From positions 1 through 45,096 of the forward strand of contig JALRGX010000122.1 in assembly GCA_023259635.1 (NCBI GenBank): a stretch of DNA of 45,096 nt, written 5' to 3'. This document shows positions 1 to 8,369 of this stretch, piece after piece; position 1 is the stretch's first letter; the number at the start of each line of letters is the position of its first letter. A program made the translations under genes and the position numbers. Under the pieces are notes generated by a model, which saw nothing but the letters and a program-made list of their open reading frames with translations, did no database searches and was not told the origin of the DNA. This stretch comes from Methylotenera sp. Lineage in GTDB: Bacteria; Pseudomonadota; Gammaproteobacteria; Burkholderiales; Methylophilaceae.

Positions 1-593
1 GTTACACCAGCGGTGAATGAGAAACCATTCCAATTTGGTGATGAGTAAGCAACTTGAGCTTTCCAGTCAGCGTACATGAAACCTGTACCGATACGACCTA
101 ATGTTGTTGTATTGCCAGCCAGCAAGCCAGCACCTGAACCAACGCCTAACAATGTCATGTCGTTCAAGATAGCGTCTGAAGCGTAAATGCCCAGATCTTT
201 ACCTAATTTGATAGAACCCCATGATTTGTCACCGAATGTCAAGAATGCTTGACGGTTTTCTTGTTGTGCTGATTGGATACCAGCGTGTGTTGTTGAAGCA
301 CCTGGGTTGATGCTGATTGTGAATGCAACATCCAAGTCGTTTTGGCGTGTTTTACCAGAAACTGACAGGTAGTTTGGCAACAAACCTGTAGTGATGTTAG
401 CAACGCTCTTACCGTTACCGCGCTCACCAGCAGTAGCATCATCACCTGAGAATGATGTGTGTGTGTAGTAAGCGTTAACAACGCCACCGATGTCCAGTGT
501 CCAATCGCCAGCTGGGATTACGATACCAGCATTAGCGCTTGTAGCTGCAGCAACTAATGCTGAAGCAACTGCTAATTTAATTGTTGTTTTCAT
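1..593 (-). CDS. Outer-membrane porin, N-terminal part (runs off left edge)
   Basis: The minus-strand reading frame from the ATG at 593 is open to the window edge (about 197 codons). It starts with a clear Sec signal peptide of 22 residues ending SANA before Gly23. The mature part alternates polar and hydrophobic residues with many Gly, Asn, Thr and aromatic residues, as in Gram-negative general porins (Porin_4-like trimeric beta-barrels). It is expected to be an outer-membrane diffusion channel. A GGAG ribosome site lies just upstream of the ATG. The codon use is strongly biased, with repeated GGT, GCT and CAA, which suggests very high expression. The C-terminal half lies outside the window, so the exact porin class cannot be fixed. 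Confidence 0.85.
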   Translation of the reverse strand, partial: MKTTIKLAVASALVAAATSANAGIVIPAGDWTLDIGGVVNAYYTHTSFSGDDATAGERGNGKSVANITTGLLPNYLSVSGKTRQNDLDVAFTISINPGASTTHAGIQSAQQENRQAFLTFGDKSWGSIKLGKDLGIYASDAILNDMTLLGVGSGAGLLAGNTTTLGRIGTGFMYADWKAQVAYSSPNWNGFSFTAGV

Positions 594-674
594 ATAAATC
601 TCCATTAAAAATTTATTGCTTTTACTACTTTAGTTACCTCATTAGTTTTTTACTATTACTAGCGCAAACCAAAT

Positions 675-696
675 GAGAAAGTTTGCAAACTCTCTC
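675..696. promoter_or_regulatory. 22-bp palindrome upstream of the porin gene
   Basis: The core AGTTTGCAAACT at 680-691 is a perfect 12-bp palindrome. It is flanked by GAGA on the left and TCTC on the right, giving a 22-bp palindrome with a single mismatched pair. It lies about 82 bases upstream of the porin ATG. No T-tract follows on either strand, so an operator for a dimeric regulator is more likely than a terminator. The regulator is unknown. Confidence 0.45.
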
Positions 697-897
697 GACA
701 AACTATTAATTCATCAAGAAGGTGTGAGCTAGTATGCACTAATCATTTTATGGCTGACAACTTAAAATTTGCTTTTTTGTCACAATTTCTTACATTTGTT
801 GTAATTTCGCAACAATGCCCAATTTATCACCATCCCCTAACCCTATCATTTAGAGCATACCTGTGCTCACTGCGTGTCTTTTTCTCAAATTACCCTT

Positions 898-964
898 AAT
901 GTTTAGTTAATATCTATAGACTCACGTAGATATAGATGTTAAATTTAGCATCTAATTAAACATT
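898..964 (+). promoter_or_regulatory. Nested inverted repeats, candidate autoregulatory operator of the TA operon
   Basis: Three inverted repeats are stacked directly before the antitoxin. The outer arms AATGTTTAGTTA (898-909) and TAATTAAACATT (953-964) match at 11 of 12 positions. TATCTA (911-916) pairs with TAGATA (927-932). An 18-bp near-palindrome at 935-952 with centre TAAATTTA has arms GATG and CATC and one mismatched pair. Type II toxin-antitoxin operons are normally repressed by the antitoxin or the complex binding such palindromes over the promoter. The assignment to this operon is inference from position. Confidence 0.5.
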
Positions 965-984
965 TAATTTTGATTGGATTTGCA

Positions 985-1230
985 ATGGATACAATTTACA
1001 GCAGCATGACTGTCAGTGTTACCGAATTAAAACGTAACTTTGCCGGCGTAATCAAACAGGCCGATGAGTGCCCTGTTGCCATACTTAACCATAATCGACC
1101 CGAGGCTTATTTATTACCTGCCACGCATTACGAGCGATTAATTGCTTATATGGAAGACCTGGAAGATGCAAAACTCACTCAAGAGCGTGCCAAGGGCCCT
1201 TTTGTTGAAGTTGCTATTGATGAGTTATAA
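985..1230 (+). CDS. Type II antitoxin, Phd/YefM (StbD-like) family
   Basis: 81-residue protein that should bind and neutralise the RelE-type toxin encoded directly downstream and bind its own promoter. The N-terminal region contains VSVTELKRNF and, further on, AILNHNRPEAYLL, the conserved core of the Phd/YefM DNA-binding fold. The acidic C-terminal tail (ERAKGPFVEVAIDEL) is the usual toxin-wrapping segment. I chose ATG 985. A TTG at 970 would add five residues, and an internal ATG at 1006 aligns even better with short family members. The stop codon directly abuts the toxin start, so the two are translationally coupled. The pairing of a Phd-type antitoxin with a RelE toxin is common. Confidence 0.8.
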   Translation: MDTIYSSMTVSVTELKRNFAGVIKQADECPVAILNHNRPEAYLLPATHYERLIAYMEDLEDAKLTQERAKGPFVEVAIDEL

Positions 1231-1518
1231 ATGATGACATATAAGCTGAGATTTCACGAGCTAGCTCTTGTTGAATGGAATAAGCTGGATAATAGCTTAC
1301 GGGAGCCATTTAAAAAGAAACTTATTGAAAGACTTGAAAATCCTCACGTTGCAACGGCCCGCCTTTCGGGAATGCCAGACTGTTACAAGATTAAACTCTT
1401 ACGCTTTGGCTACAGGCTAATATATAGAGTCGACGCTGATATTGTTTACGTTACAGTGATTGCTGTTGGCAAGAGAGATAAGCTAAATGTTTATAAGACC
1501 GCAAAAACCAGGCTTTAA
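1231..1518 (+). CDS. relE: RelE-family mRNA interferase toxin
   Basis: 95-residue basic protein that closely resembles E. coli RelE, a ribosome-dependent ribonuclease cleaving mRNA in the A site. MPDCYKIKLLRFGYRLIY and the later VGKRDKLNVY are family hallmarks. The catalytic residues known from E. coli RelE (Lys52, Lys54, Arg61, Arg81, Tyr87) are all present, shifted by one because of a double Met start: Lys53, Lys55, Arg62, Arg82, Tyr88. The active site therefore looks intact and the toxin is probably functional. It starts immediately after the antitoxin stop. It converges with dgt, with only 7 bases between the two stops. Confidence 0.88.
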   Translation: MMTYKLRFHELALVEWNKLDNSLREPFKKKLIERLENPHVATARLSGMPDCYKIKLLRFGYRLIYRVDADIVYVTVIAVGKRDKLNVYKTAKTRL

Positions 1519-1525
1519 ATTAAGC

Positions 1526-2656
1526 TTACAAATACTCTTCTACTGTAAATAATTTACGGTGCTCTCTTATGGCATAGCGATCTGTCATGCCAGCTATGTA
1601 ATCCGCCACTGCGCGTGCTTTATCAATCTCTGCATACACTTGAAATTCTTCGGGCAATAGCCCTGTGTTGTCAAAAAAGGCTGTGAATAATTCACGCACG
1701 ATGCGTGCCGCCTTTGCGCTCATGCGATTTACTTTGTAATGATGGTATAGGTTCTTGCGTAAGAACTGTTTGAGTTTAAGGTTCTGCTCGGCAATTTCAG
1801 TACTGAAATTGATTAATTGCGGTAGCTTGCGAATATCATCAATACTTGCTGGCTGATGCAAGGCAATGTTTTTTGCGCTCTCGGTGCATAAATCCACCAC
1901 CAGGGTATTGATCATGCGGCGCACTGTTTCATTTACCAGCCGCTTTTGTTCCAGCTGGGGGTATAGCGCCTTCACCTCGTGCAGATTGCGTGCAAACAGC
2001 TCTACTTTTGAGAGTTGGTCTATAGTGATTAATCCTGAACGCAGGCCATCATCAATATCATGGTTGTTGTAGGCAATCTCGTCTGCATAATTAGTCAGTT
2101 GCGCCTCCAGGCTTGGGCTGGTTTTATCTAAAAACCGTTTGCCAACATCTCCTAATTGCCTGGCATTTTTAATCGAGCAGTGCTTAAGAATACCTTCGCG
2201 CACTTCAAATGTTAGGTTAAGTCCGTCAAATTCCGCATAGCGCAACTCGAGGTGCTCAACTACACGCAGTGATTGCAGGTTGTGCTCAAAGCCGCCGCAA
2301 TCACGCATGCAGTCATTCAATGCATCCTGCCCGGCATGGCCAAACGGGGTATGCCCTAAGTCATGTGCCAAGGCAATAGCTTCAGTCAGGTCTTCGTGCA
2401 GTTTCAGGGTGCGTGCAATACCACGCGCCAGTTGTGCAACTTCAATACTGTGCGTGAGGCGGGTACGAAACAGATCCCCTTCATGGTTCACAAAAACCTG
2501 GGTTTTGTATTCCAGGCGGCGAAATGCCGTTGAATGAATAATACGGTCGCGGTCACGCTGAAACGCATTGCGCGTAGATGATGTCTGCTCATTATAAACC
2601 CGACCAATGCTCTGTTCTGGGTTAGCGGCGTATGGTGCTAGTTGCAGATTAGTCAT
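1526..2656 (-). CDS. dgt: dGTP triphosphohydrolase-like HD-domain protein
   Basis: 376-residue protein of the deoxyguanosinetriphosphate triphosphohydrolase-like family, which hydrolyses dNTPs to deoxynucleoside and triphosphate. The HD-domain metal ligands are visible: His69 in RLTHS, then HDLGH at 98-102 and a later [15 protein letters not shown] motif. The N-terminal [22 protein letters not shown] is typical of the shorter bacterial type. Substrate preference among dNTPs cannot be told from sequence. It lies downstream of aroB, as in many betaproteobacteria. The 398-base repeat-filled gap suggests that read-through from aroB may be reduced. Confidence 0.9.
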   Translation of the reverse strand: MTNLQLAPYAANPEQSIGRVYNEQTSSTRNAFQRDRDRIIHSTAFRRLEYKTQVFVNHEGDLFRTRLTHSIEVAQLARGIARTLKLHEDLTEAIALAHDLGHTPFGHAGQDALNDCMRDCGGFEHNLQSLRVVEHLELRYAEFDGLNLTFEVREGILKHCSIKNARQLGDVGKRFLDKTSPSLEAQLTNYADEIAYNNHDIDDGLRSGLITIDQLSKVELFARNLHEVKALYPQLEQKRLVNETVRRMINTLVVDLCTESAKNIALHQPASIDDIRKLPQLINFSTEIAEQNLKLKQFLRKNLYHHYKVNRMSAKAARIVRELFTAFFDNTGLLPEEFQVYAEIDKARAVADYIAGMTDRYAIREHRKLFTVEEYL

Positions 2657-2722
2657 ATTTAAACCCTGTAAAAGTCATTTAATCAATTAAATCTCTCACT
2701 AGCAATGTCCAGCCTCGCAATG

Positions 2723-2826
2723 CGTCATCGCGAGGCCCCAGGCCGTGGCGATCCATATTATACCGTCACGATAATGTGCAAAGTGAAAAACTGGATTGCC
2801 ACGTCGATTCTCTCCTCGCAATGACG
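2723..2826. repeat. Inverted pair of intergenic repeats (potential long hairpin)
   Basis: The copy at 2723-2754 reads cgtcatcgcgagg...ccgtggcgatcc. The copy at 2793-2826 reads ggattgccacgtcg...cctcgcaatgacg, an imperfect reverse complement. Together they can fold into a long stem around a 38-base loop. This resembles dispersed palindromic intergenic repeats that many proteobacterial genomes carry in large numbers. Confidence 0.65.
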
Positions 2827-2981
2827 TCATTACGAAGCAGTATTTACATTCTCATGCAATATAGGCGTTAAATCATATAGCAAACCATCGAACCGGGTGC
2901 CAGGCCTAATTTCGTTGGACTGGGCAGCATGGATTGCCGCCTGCCGCGCGCTCGGCTAAAGGCTAAATCGCCCAAAATGGT

Positions 2982-3012
2982 GTCATCGCGAGGCCGCAGG
3001 CCGTGGCGATCC
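2982..3012. repeat. Second direct copy of the intergenic repeat
   Basis: gtcatcgcgagg...ccgtggcgatcc matches 2724-2754 at all but one position (the internal gaggccgcaggcc versus gaggccccaggcc). It sits 43 bases beyond the aroB stop and can itself form a short GGCC-GC-AGGCC-based hairpin. Confidence 0.65.
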
Positions 3013-3054
3013 AGCAAAGCAGGCTTCGTCACGTAGACTTTACTGAATCTATAG

Positions 3055-4128
3055 TTACAACGATAACGTATCCCTGAGCTTTGCAGCATCATAATCACTG
3101 GTAATAACGGATTTGCCTATACCCTGTTGCAACACTAAGCGGATTTTTCCATCTGCTACTTTTTTATCCAACTGCATTAAATCCAGGTACTTATCCGCCC
3201 CCAATTTTGGCGCATCCAGCGGCAACCTGGCTTTAGCAAGCAGCGTATGCATGCGTGCAACTTCAGAGGCACTCAGCCAGCCCATACGCTGCGATAAATC
3301 TGCAGCAAGCATGGTGCCCGCTGCAACCGCTTCACCATGTAGCCACACGCCATAACCCATTGCATTTTCTATTGCATGACCGAAGGTATGGCCAAGGTTA
3401 AGTAATGCACGCTCGCCTGCCTCATGCTCATCGCGTGCGACAACTTCGGCTTTATTCTGGCATGAACGGTATATTGCCTCACTAATTGCGCTTTCTTCAA
3501 GCGCCATCAGTTGCTCGATATGCGCTTCCAGCCAATCAAAAAATTCAGCATCACGGATCAGGCCGTATTTAATGACTTCTGCCATACCGGCAGAGAACTC
3601 ACGCGGCGGCAATGTTTTAAGGGTATCAATATCCGCCAGAACTACTTGCGGCTGATAAAAAGCGCCTATCATGTTTTTACCAAGCGGATGATTAATGCCG
3701 GTTTTACCGCCAACCGACGAATCAACCTGGGAGAGCAATGTTGTAGGAATCTGAATAAATGGCACACCGCGCAGATAAGTGGCTGCTGCGTAACCTGTCA
3801 GGTCACCTATCACGCCACCGCCCAATGCAATCATGGTTATGCTGCGCTCACAGCGGTTTTGCAGCAACGCATCGTAAATGGTATTTAGTGTTTCTGTATT
3901 CTTATAAGCTTCCCCATCCGGCAGAATAATGGGAATCACGCTCACGCCGGCAGCCTGCAATGTTTGGCTCAGTTTATCCAGATACAACGGCGCAACTGTT
4001 GTATTTGTTACGATAGCAACGTGTTTACGTTTTAAATGTGGCAATATCAGGCTGGCATCAGCAATCAAATTACGGCCTATGTGTATCGGGTAACTTCTGT
4101 CAGCTAGTTCTACTTTGAGTGTCTGCAT
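3055..4128 (-). CDS. aroB: 3-dehydroquinate synthase
   Basis: 357-residue enzyme for the second step of the shikimate pathway (DAHP to 3-dehydroquinate, NAD and divalent metal dependent), in the cytoplasm. Hallmarks in order: LPDGEAYKN near residue 70, [19 protein letters not shown] at about 103-121, [16 protein letters not shown] and [11 protein letters not shown], then [12 protein letters not shown] and [10 protein letters not shown] carrying the metal-binding His residues. Length is normal for the family. It follows aroK by 39 bases on the same strand, the classic aroKB pair, and is probably co-transcribed with it. Confidence 0.95.
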   Translation of the reverse strand: MQTLKVELADRSYPIHIGRNLIADASLILPHLKRKHVAIVTNTTVAPLYLDKLSQTLQAAGVSVIPIILPDGEAYKNTETLNTIYDALLQNRCERSITMIALGGGVIGDLTGYAAATYLRGVPFIQIPTTLLSQVDSSVGGKTGINHPLGKNMIGAFYQPQVVLADIDTLKTLPPREFSAGMAEVIKYGLIRDAEFFDWLEAHIEQLMALEESAISEAIYRSCQNKAEVVARDEHEAGERALLNLGHTFGHAIENAMGYGVWLHGEAVAAGTMLAADLSQRMGWLSASEVARMHTLLAKARLPLDAPKLGADKYLDLMQLDKKVADGKIRLVLQQGIGKSVITSDYDAAKLRDTLSL

Positions 4129-4167
4129 ATTATTTAAATTCTGTTATCAATTTAGTTGGTGTCTGGA

Positions 4168-4710
4168 TTAAGCTTGTGCACATTCGCGTAACAGCAACTG
4201 TTCAATATAAGTGGTAATTTCAACTGCTGATTGCGCACCGGTATCAACTATGTAATCAGCCAATTCCGTATAAATAGGGTCGCGCACGGCATATAGCTGT
4301 TCGAGCTTTTGCTTTGGATTAGCCCCTTGCAGCAAAGGCCGGGTTTTATCGTGGCGAGTACGTTGATACAGGTCATGTACTTTCGCACGCAAATATATAA
4401 TTTTACCGCTACTTTTCAGAAACACTCGATTTTCAGGAAGCAGTACAGCTCCGCCACCTGTGGCCACCACAGCATTATGAAGCTGACTCAGCTCCTCTAT
4501 GGCTGCAGTTTCACGTTTACGAAAACCATCTTCACCTTCCAATTCAAAGATCAGCGGGATCTTGACGCCGGTTTTACGCTCAATTTCCACATCTGAATCG
4601 TAAAACTCCCTACCCATCTGCTTTGCAAGCAAACGGCCAATGGTCGTTTTGCCCGCGCCCATGAGGCCGATAAAATATATATTATTCAATTGAAAACCCT
4701 TAACTCTCAT
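4168..4710 (-). CDS. aroK: Shikimate kinase
   Basis: 180-residue P-loop kinase that phosphorylates shikimate at the 3-OH with ATP. The Walker A motif GLMGAGKT is at 15-22. SDVEIERKTG follows, then GFRKRE, GGGAVL and RTRHDKTRPLL in the LID region; these are the shikimate-binding and ATP-binding elements. The start ATG at 4710 adds about ten residues before the first strand, slightly long but normal for proteobacteria. It is the first gene after the pilQ terminator, so it probably has its own promoter in or near that hairpin region, and it leads the aroK-aroB pair. Confidence 0.95.
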   Translation of the reverse strand: MRVKGFQLNNIYFIGLMGAGKTTIGRLLAKQMGREFYDSDVEIERKTGVKIPLIFELEGEDGFRKRETAAIEELSQLHNAVVATGGGAVLLPENRVFLKSSGKIIYLRAKVHDLYQRTRHDKTRPLLQGANPKQKLEQLYAVRDPIYTELADYIVDTGAQSAVEITTYIEQLLLRECAQA

Positions 4711-4743
4711 ACGGCACCTTTGCGATACAGCATCGTATAAAAC

Positions 4744-4775
4744 AAAATGCCCATCACAGCAATGATGGGCATTTT
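4744..4775 (-). terminator. Strong hairpin terminator after pilQ
   Basis: AAAATGCCCATCA (4744-4756) and TGATGGGCATTTT (4763-4775) form a perfect 13-bp stem with a 6-base loop. On the minus strand the stem runs into TTTTGTTTTA, so it fits intrinsic termination of the pilMNOPQ transcript. A second, weaker hairpin (AATCTGA 4781-4787 with TCAGATT 4796-4802) lies between this and the pilQ stop. Confidence 0.85.
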
Positions 4776-4811
4776 ATGACAATCTGATGCTTCTGTCAGA
4801 TTTTGCTATTT

Positions 4812-7022
4812 TTATTGCAGATTCAAGCGATCATCCATAATCTTGGGCGTAATAAAAATCAATAGCTCGGTTTTGTCTGTTGATACTACTTTACGTTTAA
4901 ATAAATTACCCATAATCGGCAAGTCACCGAAAAATGGAACTTTATCTACATCGTTGTGTTCTTCCTGTTCGTAAATTCCACCTAATACTGCGGTTTCTCC
5001 GTTGCTAACCAGCACTTGCGTTGTCACTGATTGTGTATCAATCGCTGGTGCTTCTGTTAAACCAACGCCGGTACGAACGTATTCACCAACACGATCTTTT
5101 TTAACTTCAAGATCCATAATGATCTTATCATCCGGTGTAATTTGCGGTGTAACTTCCAGGCTAAGCACCGCAGGTTTAAATGTGATACTGGCTGCACCGC
5201 TGGAAGTACTCTGTAAATATGGAATTTCCGTACCTTGCGAAATTTTAGCTTTACGCTGATTTGCCGTCGTAATACGAGGGCTGGAAACGACCTTGCCACG
5301 CTTATCACTCTCAAGTGCTGACAATTCCAAATTCAATAACAAGCCAGCAGATAATCTGAACAAAGTAAAAGCAAAACTACCGGCACCCGCTTTAGTTACT
5401 GGCAAGTTAGACATCAGGTCTGGCAAACCATCACTACTGGTTAAGGAGCTGTTAGTGTTTGTGCTGGGGCTATAAGCCACGGTATCTAGTAACGCCGTTT
5501 GCGCTGTACCATTATGCTCGCCCTGCGTAACCGTTCCTGTACTGCTTACTGTTTTAGGTCTGTTACCAATTGTGCCGCCTATAGTTACAGTATTGCTACC
5601 TGGCTTACCCGTTTGCGTCACACCAAAACGCGCACCCAGATCTTTTCCAAATTTTTCATCGGCTATCACCAAGCGCGATTCAATCATTACCTGCTTCACC
5701 GGAATATCGGTTTTATTAATAATTGCCTGCACCTGCTCAAGATACTTCGGAATATCCTGAACAAATACCGTATTGGTACGCGGATCAATCACCGCACTGC
5801 CACGTTTTGACAATATTTTTTGCTTAGGATCGCTCAAAATATCTTTCAAAGTCTCGGCTTTCATGTAATTCAAAGTAAATACTTCTGTACGTAAAGGCTC
5901 TATATCATCAATCTGCTGCTGACTTTCAAAAACCTGTTTTTCCTTGGCAGCCAGTTCATCTGCCGGTGCGACCAGAATCACATTGCCATTTTTACGCTTA
6001 TCCAACCCCTTGCTTTGCAAAATAATTTCTAGCGCCTGATCCCATGGCACATCTTTTAAACGCAAGGTCAGGTTGCCAGTCACCGCATCACTGGTAATAA
6101 TATTAAGTCCAGTAAAATCGGCAATGACCTGCAATACTGAACGCACCTCAATATTCTGGAAATTCAATGACAACTTTTCACCTGCATAGCCAGGCTTGGT
6201 GCCACGCACTAATTTATTCGGGTCTTCTACAACCTTACGGACATCAATAATAAATTTCTTGTCGGCCTGATACGCTGAATGCTCCCAATTACCTTGCGGC
6301 TCAATTACCATGCGTCCATTCTTGCCCTGTTTCATCGTATCTACATAAATTACAGGGGTATTAAAGTTGGTCACATTAAGGCGGCGCTGAAGGTTTGCCG
6401 GCACTTCAGTGTTAATAAAATCAACAACAATAGTCTTGCCTTTTTGCTTGATGTTAATACCGGCAGATGGGTCGGACAAATCAACAATAATGCGTCCTTC
6501 ACCATTTTTACCACGGGCAAAATCTACATTGCTAATCGCTACAGATTGACCATCTAGTTTAGGCTCCGAGAATTTGGTTTCTATCATAGATCCTAGTGCA
6601 ACTTCATTTGCCTGTAACGTCACCGTCACCTCTTTGCCATTTACACTAGTGTTATAGCCTACATTCTTGGATAAATTCAGCACCATACGGGTGCGATCCT
6701 TACCTTGTGCCAGCGTAAGGCTTTTTAATGCCCCTTGCTCAGCAAGAATATTGCTCTTGCCCATACCATTTGCAACATTGGGAAAATCCAGTGCAATTCT
6801 TGCCGGATTATTGAGCGTGAATCCTGCCGGAGGATTAGCCAAAGGCTGCGTTGTTTTTACGCGAATACTAACCCGCCCCCCCGGTAACGATGAGAAATCC
6901 ACGCTCTCAATCTTATTCGCTAGCGCTGATTGATCTTCAGCCAGTAACAAGCCTGAAAACATAGTCATAACAAGCAACAAAGCTACCTGTAAAAATTTTG
7001 ATATCAACATATTCGTTTTCAT
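4812..7022 (-). CDS. pilQ: Type IV pilus secretin PilQ
   Basis: 736-residue outer-membrane secretin, the gated pore through which the pilus (and DNA during transformation) crosses. A signal peptide of about 28 residues is followed by two AMIN peptidoglycan-binding domains (about 36-135 and 160-265), a secretin/TonB short N domain starting at LSLNFQNIEVRSVLQVIADF, an N1-type domain with NYMKAETLKDILSD, and the C-terminal secretin barrel. The barrel ends with the signature VPFFGDLPIMGNLF and ELLIFITPKIM. A Ser/Thr/Gly-rich linker before the barrel core is the usual variable gate region. AAGGTG precedes the ATG. It is the last gene of pilMNOPQ. Confidence 0.95.
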   Translation of the reverse strand: MKTNMLISKFLQVALLLVMTMFSGLLLAEDQSALANKIESVDFSSLPGGRVSIRVKTTQPLANPPAGFTLNNPARIALDFPNVANGMGKSNILAEQGALKSLTLAQGKDRTRMVLNLSKNVGYNTSVNGKEVTVTLQANEVALGSMIETKFSEPKLDGQSVAISNVDFARGKNGEGRIIVDLSDPSAGINIKQKGKTIVVDFINTEVPANLQRRLNVTNFNTPVIYVDTMKQGKNGRMVIEPQGNWEHSAYQADKKFIIDVRKVVEDPNKLVRGTKPGYAGEKLSLNFQNIEVRSVLQVIADFTGLNIITSDAVTGNLTLRLKDVPWDQALEIILQSKGLDKRKNGNVILVAPADELAAKEKQVFESQQQIDDIEPLRTEVFTLNYMKAETLKDILSDPKQKILSKRGSAVIDPRTNTVFVQDIPKYLEQVQAIINKTDIPVKQVMIESRLVIADEKFGKDLGARFGVTQTGKPGSNTVTIGGTIGNRPKTVSSTGTVTQGEHNGTAQTALLDTVAYSPSTNTNSSLTSSDGLPDLMSNLPVTKAGAGSFAFTLFRLSAGLLLNLELSALESDKRGKVVSSPRITTANQRKAKISQGTEIPYLQSTSSGAASITFKPAVLSLEVTPQITPDDKIIMDLEVKKDRVGEYVRTGVGLTEAPAIDTQSVTTQVLVSNGETAVLGGIYEQEEHNDVDKVPFFGDLPIMGNLFKRKVVSTDKTELLIFITPKIMDDRLNLQ

Positions 7023-7138
7023 CGTTTCACCTTAAATCTATTTTTTGGTCCGTGTGGTCAGTTTCGTAAGATCTGAATTACCAGCAACTTACTGGAACAC
7101 ATAAAAGCTGGTCATCGCTTTCTGCAACCCAAGTTCTG

Positions 7139-7690
7139 TTAATTTACTATATCCTGTAAAGCCAAATTTGAAACTCGCTCTACCCAATCGCCAGAGAGTT
7201 CATCCTGCACAATTTCGTTAAGTACTACTTCACTATCTGTAATTTGAGTTACCCTACCAAAATTCTGGCCCACATAATTCCCCACCCTCACCTGCTGAAC
7301 TGCATTATCCGGCGTTTTTAACAATGCATAAGTCAGCTTGTTTTTTGATAGCATTCCGACATATTTCAGGCTTTCAAGCGGATAAGCCTCCATTGGTTCT
7401 TTAGGCCGATTCAGATTAGGTTGCAATCCACTAGATTTATTCAAAGCCTTGCGCGCACGGAATGGGTCAACCAAGCTACCATCAGCATTATATTGAAACG
7501 GTGTATATGGCTTAACTTCCGGCAAAGGCTTTACTTTTGGCTTAATATCCTTTGCGGCATCTCGCATATACCGATCAAGATCATCCCCATCCTCACCACT
7601 GCATGCAGTCAAGAAAACGCCTAATACCAGAATCGGCAGAAGATTAAAGTTAACAAACTTTACCAGCTTAAGATTCAAACAATGTTTCAC
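7139..7690 (-). CDS. pilP: Type IV pilus assembly lipoprotein PilP
   Basis: 183-residue inner-membrane lipoprotein that links PilNO to the PilQ N domains. The lipobox LTAC puts the acylated Cys at residue 30, followed by an acidic, Pro-rich flexible region and then the folded PilP domain (YVGMLSKNKLTYALLK, VGNYVGQNFGRVTQI). The start is a GTG at 7690, four bases after the pilO stop, with AAGG in the end of pilO as ribosome site. The 116-base gap to pilQ is the only sizeable one in this operon. Confidence 0.92.
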   Translation of the reverse strand: MKHCLNLKLVKFVNFNLLPILVLGVFLTACSGEDGDDLDRYMRDAAKDIKPKVKPLPEVKPYTPFQYNADGSLVDPFRARKALNKSSGLQPNLNRPKEPMEAYPLESLKYVGMLSKNKLTYALLKTPDNAVQQVRVGNYVGQNFGRVTQITDSEVVLNEIVQDELSGDWVERVSNLALQDIVN

Positions 7691-7694
7691 TTAA

Positions 7695-8369
7695 TCAGCC
7701 TTTCTTCTTGGATTTTGTTTTGGCATCTTTTGCAGCTTTCAGAGCTTTCTGTTTCGCAGCAATCTCCTCCGCATCCAGATAGCGATAAGTTTTTGCCACG
7801 GCTTCCATAACCAGCATTCCATCAGCACCAGTAACTTTGGCATTCTTGCTATTATGTGGCTGCACGAAAACATTACTGATCGTTACAATACGTGAAAGCT
7901 TGGAAATGTCAGATGCAAAATCTCCCAAGTCATGATAAGTGCCCAGCACTTTAATCGCGATAGGCATCTCTGCATAAAATTCCGCCTGCACCTCGCTACC
8001 TGGCTTGAATAACTCAAACTCCAAGCCTCGGCTTAGGCCGGCTTGGTTAATATCTGTCAGCAATCCATCAATTTGCGATTTATCTGGCAACTGCTTTAAC
8101 AGGGCACCAAACGTTTTCTCAATCTCAACCATCTGCGCACGATAGGCTTCCAAATTAATTGCCTGGCTCTTTTTATTAAGAAATATATTTCTTAAGTCCT
8201 GCTCCTTGGCTCTTTCTTGATCTAGGGTTTCAAGTGCAGGGCTCAATAAAATGTAATACCCAACACTCAAGAGCAGCACAAAAATAGCTGTCAGCAGCAC
8301 AGCTTTAACTGGCACGGGTAAGTTACCAAGATTCTTGATATCAATATTATTGAAATCATCTAAATTCAT
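7695..8369 (-). CDS. pilO: Type IV pilus inner-membrane alignment protein PilO
   Basis: 224-residue bitopic membrane protein that dimerises with PilN and forms the periplasmic part of the alignment complex. One transmembrane helix at about 22-42 is followed by a coiled-coil segment and a ferredoxin-like periplasmic core containing INQAGLSRGLEFELFKPG, the conserved PilO signature region. A Lys-rich C-terminal tail ends the protein. The start overlaps the pilN stop by four bases (ATGA), so translation is coupled. Confidence 0.93.
   Translation of the reverse strand: MNLDDFNNIDIKNLGNLPVPVKAVLLTAIFVLLLSVGYYILLSPALETLDQERAKEQDLRNIFLNKKSQAINLEAYRAQMVEIEKTFGALLKQLPDKSQIDGLLTDINQAGLSRGLEFELFKPGSEVQAEFYAEMPIAIKVLGTYHDLGDFASDISKLSRIVTISNVFVQPHNSKNAKVTGADGMLVMEAVAKTYRYLDAEEIAAKQKALKAAKDAKTKSKKKG

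Larger units (their letters stand above)
594..984. other. 391-base intergenic region between porin and toxin-antitoxin genes
   Basis: AT-rich divergent region with no supportable coding frame. It holds a 22-bp palindrome on the porin side (675-696) and a cluster of inverted repeats on the antitoxin side (898-964), both listed separately. A weaker TTGTTG/CAACAA inverted pair lies near 799-818. I could not place confident -35/-10 boxes for either flanking gene. Confidence 0.6.
2657..3054. other. 398-base repeat-rich spacer between dgt and aroB
   Basis: No convincing gene. The spacer holds two direct copies of a repeat containing CATCGCGAGGCC and CCGTGGCGATCC (2723-2754, 2982-3012) and one inverted, diverged copy (2793-2826). 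An additional GC-rich stretch at about 2885-2970 differs in base composition from the neighbouring DNA. A short minus-strand frame across 2868-3098 is probably a by-product of these repeats. Confidence 0.6.

Noticed and set aside
2700-3050. CRISPR-like array from repeated cgtcatcgcgagg units
   Set aside because: Only two direct copies 228 bases apart plus one inverted copy; no regular spacing, no spacers of constant length and no cas genes.
2868-3098. 76-codon minus-strand frame overlapping the aroB end
   Set aside because: Made of the intergenic repeats, overlaps the aroB C-terminus and has no ribosome site.
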